64,000 bases of DNA from assembly GCA_964538025.1 (NCBI GenBank), contig CAZICZ010000007.1:1-64000 (forward strand). The letters are read 5' to 3'. Each line of letters begins with the position of its first letter. Position 1 is the stretch's first letter. A model generated the notes under the pieces. That model was given only the letters and a program-made list of their open reading frames with translations. It made no database searches and was not told the DNA's origin. Source of the stretch: UBA5078 sp964538025. GTDB lineage: Bacteria > Pseudomonadota > Gammaproteobacteria > Pseudomonadales > Pseudohongiellaceae. Made by a program: the position numbers and the translations under genes. This document shows, in pieces, positions 62,056 through 64,000 of the stretch.

Positions 62056-63545
62056 GCGTCGTCGAGATCATCGCCACGGCGGTGCATGTCATATTTACGC
62101 ATCTTTTCCACCAGTGTCGTGCGCCGGATATTGAGCCGATCCGCGGCACGTGCCACGACTCCCCCGCAATCGTTCAACGCCTGATCGATCAGATCGCGCT
62201 CCAGATTGGCGAGATATTCCTTCAGATCCAATCCATTTAGGGGCAGCAATGCCTGTGCGGCATGTCCGTTGACGGGGGGCACGATCGAGTCCTGCCGACG
62301 TTCTGACAGCGATGGCAGATGCGCCAGTTCCTGCTCCTCTACATGGCGAAATTTAGGCGGCAGATCGTTGATGCCAACGACCCTGTGGGGATACAGAATG
62401 GCCATGCGCTCCACCAGATTCGCCAGCTCGCGCACATTGCCCGGCCACGGGTGACGGCACAGGCATTCTATGGCGCCACTGTTGAAGCGCACGGAGCCCC
62501 GCTTTTCATTTTCCAGCCGGCTGATCAGCTCATTGAGCAGAAAGGGGATGTCTTCCGCGCGCTCGCGCAGGGAAGGCATTTCGATGGGGAAGACATTGAC
62601 CCGATAATACAGATCCTGCCGGAAGGTGCCCGCGGCAATCATGTCTTCGAGATTCTTGTGCGTCGCCGCGAGAATACGCACATCTGTCTGCAGGGTTCGC
62701 GTCCCCCCGACTCGCTCGTAGCAATGTTCCTGCAGCACACGCAACAATTTCACCTGCATCGGCAGCGGCATATCTCCGATCTCATCAAGAAACAGCGTGC
62801 CTCCCTCGGCCATCTCGAAGCGCCCGATGCGGGTCGAGATCGCCCCAGTGAAGGCGCCCTTCTCGTGGCCGAACAATTCGCTTTCCAGCAAATCCGGTGG
62901 AATGGCGCCGCAGTTAATGGGGACAAAGGGTTTGTTGGCGCGCGGAGAGTTCATGTGCAGATTGCGGGCGACCACTTCTTTGCCCGTACCCGATTCGCCG
63001 GTGATCAGGATGGTGACTTCTTTGTTGGCCACCTGCCCCATGACATGACGGATGCGTTGCACTTCCTTGCTGCTGCCCACCAAGCTGCGAAACATGTTGT
63101 AGTCACGCACGGTGTTGTTGGGGGCCAGGCGATGAAAATGCTGACGATACACCTGCGCCTTGTGCAGGGCGTCCAGCAGCGGCTGATGGCTCAGCGGAAG
63201 TGGAACGATCGCGGTAATGGCACCGAGGATGTCCTCGTCGATGACTGTTGCAGCCCCGGCACCCTCCGTCATCAGCACGATGGGAATGCCTCGATCAAGT
63301 GTCGAAAGCGCCGCGATCAATTCCTTGAGGGACTGATCCGGGGCGGGGCCCAACAAGGCCATCTTGATGGCGGAAGGGTCGGCAAAAGTGCTTGCCACGG
63401 CAGACTGCCACTGTGCATAGCAAGTGCTGACCACCTGTTCACCGAGAAACTCTAGAATGATCGGGAGGGTGTGACAGGTCTGGCTATCGTCATCAATGAG
63501 CAGGATTTTCCCTTGACTGGCGATATTCAATGTAGAGGATTCCAT
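62052..63545 (-). CDS. fleQ: Sigma-54-dependent flagellar regulator FleQ/FlrA
   Basis: Master activator of flagellar genes. 497 aa. An atypical receiver-like N-terminal domain (about 10-130) is followed by an AAA+ domain: Walker A GESGTGKE, the sigma-54-contacting GAFTGA loop, Walker B LFLDEIGD and the arginine fingers in FRQDLYYRVNVFPIEMP. A Fis-type HTH is at the C-terminus (VARAADRLNIRRTTLVEKM). In Pseudomonas FleQ also binds c-di-GMP; the same is possible here. It diverges from the flgM-like gene by 75 bp. Confidence 0.92.
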   Translation of the reverse strand: MESSTLNIASQGKILLIDDDSQTCHTLPIILEFLGEQVVSTCYAQWQSAVASTFADPSAIKMALLGPAPDQSLKELIAALSTLDRGIPIVLMTEGAGAATVIDEDILGAITAIVPLPLSHQPLLDALHKAQVYRQHFHRLAPNNTVRDYNMFRSLVGSSKEVQRIRHVMGQVANKEVTILITGESGTGKEVVARNLHMNSPRANKPFVPINCGAIPPDLLESELFGHEKGAFTGAISTRIGRFEMAEGGTLFLDEIGDMPLPMQVKLLRVLQEHCYERVGGTRTLQTDVRILAATHKNLEDMIAAGTFRQDLYYRVNVFPIEMPSLRERAEDIPFLLNELISRLENEKRGSVRFNSGAIECLCRHPWPGNVRELANLVERMAILYPHRVVGINDLPPKFRHVEEQELAHLPSLSERRQDSIVPPVNGHAAQALLPLNGLDLKEYLANLERDLIDQALNDCGGVVARAADRLNIRRTTLVEKMRKYDMHRRGDDLDDA

Positions 63546-63620
63546 GGTGGCAAAGTCTGAGAGGCAGTAGCCGAAGACAGGCGGAACCCCTATTAATCGC
63601 TTTTTTAACGGTCGAAACTG

Positions 63621-63878
63621 GTGCGATTAGGCAGCATCAGCGCCGTTTCGCTTGGCACTGCCGCCACTCCAAAGTCGTCCAAGTCTGGCAGCAATGACAC
63701 TGTGTCCATCAGTTCACAAGCTATCGATCTGCGGGGTCTCGAAGACCACATCAGCCAACTCCCCGATGTCAACAAAGCTCGTGTCACCGAGCTCCGCAAC
63801 CAGATCGCTGCCGGCCAATACCAGATCAATTACAACTCCTTAGCCGGGAAAATCCTCGGCTTTGAATCGGATCTGTAA
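63621..63878 (+). CDS. flgM: FlgM-like anti-sigma-28 factor
   Basis: 85 aa. A disordered Ser/Gly/Thr-rich N-terminus precedes a C-terminal half matching FlgM: two helices around DVNKARVTELRNQIAAG, then QINYNSLAGKILGFESDL. FlgM holds FliA inactive until export through the hook. The only available start is a GTG at 63621 without a clear ribosome-binding site, so the start is uncertain. The fleQ neighbour supports a flagellar role. Confidence 0.8.
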   Translation: MRLGSISAVSLGTAATPKSSKSGSNDTVSISSQAIDLRGLEDHISQLPDVNKARVTELRNQIAAGQYQINYNSLAGKILGFESDL

Positions 63879-63986
63879 GCGACCATCCCGTTTTGAACTG
63901 ACTCATGCTCTGCCATTGCTTTGAATGGCGGGCTGATCGCGTCCACCGTTCACCCGAGCGTCATCGGGCACTTCAGGAGAACACCC

Positions 63987-64000
63987 ATGAGCGATAGCGT
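63987..64000 (+). CDS. Start of an unidentified gene, cut by the window edge
   Basis: An ATG at 63987 follows AGGAGA 8 nt upstream and opens MSDS. Only four complete codons are in the window. Its position after flgM makes flgN a reasonable guess, but the sequence cannot confirm it. Confidence 0.5.

Noticed and set aside
63546..63600. Sigma-54 promoter in front of the flgM-like gene
   Set aside because: A TGGCA is present, but no GC doublet stands at the required distance.

Overview
The window is a chromosomal stretch of a gammaproteobacterium. This rests on gene content and order: a tolQRAB-pal-cpoB cluster continuing into queE-queC and tRNA-Lys, a fmdB-aspS-yebC-ruvCAB run, nadK-rhomboid-DUF1315-DUF2797-pepN, bamC-dapA next to perM/tusA/bepA/nadA, and purM-purN-DUF3108 beside DUF2066-hda and fleQ. 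Encoded CCA ends on the tRNAs, lipoproteins with lipoboxes, LpxH and BamC indicate a Gram-negative cell. The layout resembles Pseudomonas and the marine relatives of the Cellvibrionales, but I cannot fix the genus from sequence alone. fleQ and a flgM-like gene at the right edge suggest a polar-flagellated organism.

Layout. 1-300: tRNA-Pro, tRNA-His and a truncated tRNA-Arg on the minus strand behind a strong promoter. 0.3-5.4 kb: cysS-glnS (minus), ppiB-lpxH (plus), a DUF1289 gene. 5.6-8.3 kb: acnB, separated from pepN by a bidirectional terminator. 8.3-18.4 kb (minus): pepN, DUF2797, DUF1315, rhomboid protease, nadK, a secreted metzincin-type protease, a PLP desulfhydrase-like enzyme, and a membrane protein gene interrupted by an in-frame TGA. 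18.5-21.7 kb: tRNA-Asp/tRNA-Val operon, CHASE2-adenylate cyclase, queD. 21.7-26.3 kb (minus): ferredoxin-reductase-like protein, ung, lysS, and prfB with its programmed +1 frameshift. 26.4-40.6 kb: mnmC, apeB, FKBP, an LRR lipoprotein, miaE, rmuC, bamC, dapA, perM-like, tusA-like, bepA, nadA, quinone reductase. 40.7-47.2 kb (minus): tRNA-Lys, queC, queE, cpoB, pal, tolBARQ. 47.4-52.5 kb (minus): ruvBA, ruvC, yebC, aspS, fmdB. 52.5-57.7 kb (plus): long HU-like gene with a structured leader, proS, yihY-like, wrbA-like, DUF2069. 57.6-64 kb: hda and DUF2066 (minus), purM-purN-DUF3108 (plus), fleQ (minus), flgM-like and the first codons of another gene (plus).

The dominant theme is translation and tRNA: five aminoacyl-tRNA synthetases (Cys, Gln, Lys, Asp, Pro), RF2, six tRNAs, and several modification enzymes (QueC/D/E, MnmC, MiaE, a TusA-like protein). 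Several of these modify tRNAs encoded in the same window: queuosine goes on tRNA-His(GTG) and tRNA-Asp(GTC), and the mnm5 group on tRNA-Lys(TTT) and tRNA-Arg(TCT). The second theme is the cell envelope (Tol-Pal, BamC, BepA, LpxH, FKBP, lipoproteins).

I see no phage, insertion sequence, CRISPR array or defence island. Most of the window is conserved core genome. The observations most worth following are the nonsense-interrupted membrane gene at 17.5 kb, the structured leader of the HU-like gene, the GIY-YIG-like signature inside the DUF2797 protein, the sigma-E-like promoter and hairpin in front of bepA, and the secreted metzincin.
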